A stretch of DNA of 31,878 nt from CAINVV01 sp037140615 (GTDB lineage Bacteria > Bacteroidota > Bacteroidia > Bacteroidales > Prolixibacteraceae). The stretch is taken from the NCBI GenBank assembly GCA_037140615.1, contig JBAXED010000040.1, forward strand, positions 1 through 31,878, written 5' to 3'. Below are positions 31,843 through 31,878 of the stretch, piece after piece. Under the pieces are notes generated by a model that searched no databases, was not told the origin of the DNA, and saw nothing but the letters and a program-made list of their open reading frames with translations. The position numbers and the translations under genes were made by a program. Positions within the stretch are counted from its first letter, which is position 1. Every line of letters starts with the position of its first letter.

Positions 31843-31878
31843 TGGTTGACCCGTCTAGGCTCGAACTAGAACTCTTCT
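31843..31878 (-). tRNA. tRNA 3' end, partial, isotype unreadable
   Basis: On the minus strand the T arm TCTAG-TTCGAGC-CTAGA, the acceptor strand CGGGTCA, discriminator A and an encoded CCA are visible. The anticodon is beyond the window edge, so the amino acid cannot be assigned. Confidence 0.85.

Noticed and set aside
1..31878. CRISPR array
   Set aside because: No regular repeats with unique spacers and no cas genes are seen; the tandem repeats found are protein-coding TPRs or short simple repeats.

Overview
The window reads as chromosomal DNA of a Bacteroidota bacterium, probably Bacteroidales/Marinilabiliales. The evidence is the fused lpxC-fabZ gene inside an lpxD-lpxC/fabZ-lpxA cluster, the rimP-nusA-infB order, TAnnTTTG-type promoter boxes, absence of clear Shine-Dalgarno sequences, and an IntDOT-like tyrosine recombinase. 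No species can be named from the sequence alone.

Left part (about 1 to 12.4 kb) is an AT-rich integrated element. Its right end lies just beyond the terminator of a tRNA-Asn gene (12453-12526, minus). Its left end is not identifiable and probably lies outside the window. The leftward module is a tyrosine recombinase (10935-12197) and an operon of two small helix-turn-helix proteins plus a RepA-like P-loop ATPase (10699 to 8966). A rightward DNA-processing module (1069-4505) holds a small possible ssDNA-binding protein, a Sak4/RecA-like ATPase, a DUF3871 protein, an 85-residue unknown and a RadC/JAB protein. Between them (4750-8873) lies a cargo block: an XRE regulator facing a perfect 20-bp palindrome, a three-span membrane protein, a secreted protein, three tiny two-span membrane proteins and a 13-TPR secreted protein. 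None of the cargo matches a system I can name, and this is the best candidate for something undescribed. A truncated OLD/RecF-type ATPase lies at the left edge.

Right part (12.4 to 31.9 kb) is core chromosome. It holds a PfkB/adenosine kinase and flavin reductase pair, an M3 peptidase, a four-helix-bundle gene inside inverted repeats, a CDF transporter and pheS. The convergent rimP-nusA-infB operon shares with pheS a striking 73-bp terminator. Next come an HD-domain phosphohydrolase, the lipid A/fatty acid cluster (lpxD, lpxC/fabZ, lpxA), and a three-gene envelope operon (YtxH-like, holin-like membrane protein, unknown). A YgjP-like metallopeptidase, a PiT-family permease with an altered first signature, and the 3' end of another tRNA complete the window.

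The core genes cover translation (pheS, infB, nusA, rimP, tRNAs) and outer-membrane lipid A synthesis. The element genes cover integration/excision, probable replication and strand annealing, and uncharacterised envelope-associated cargo.
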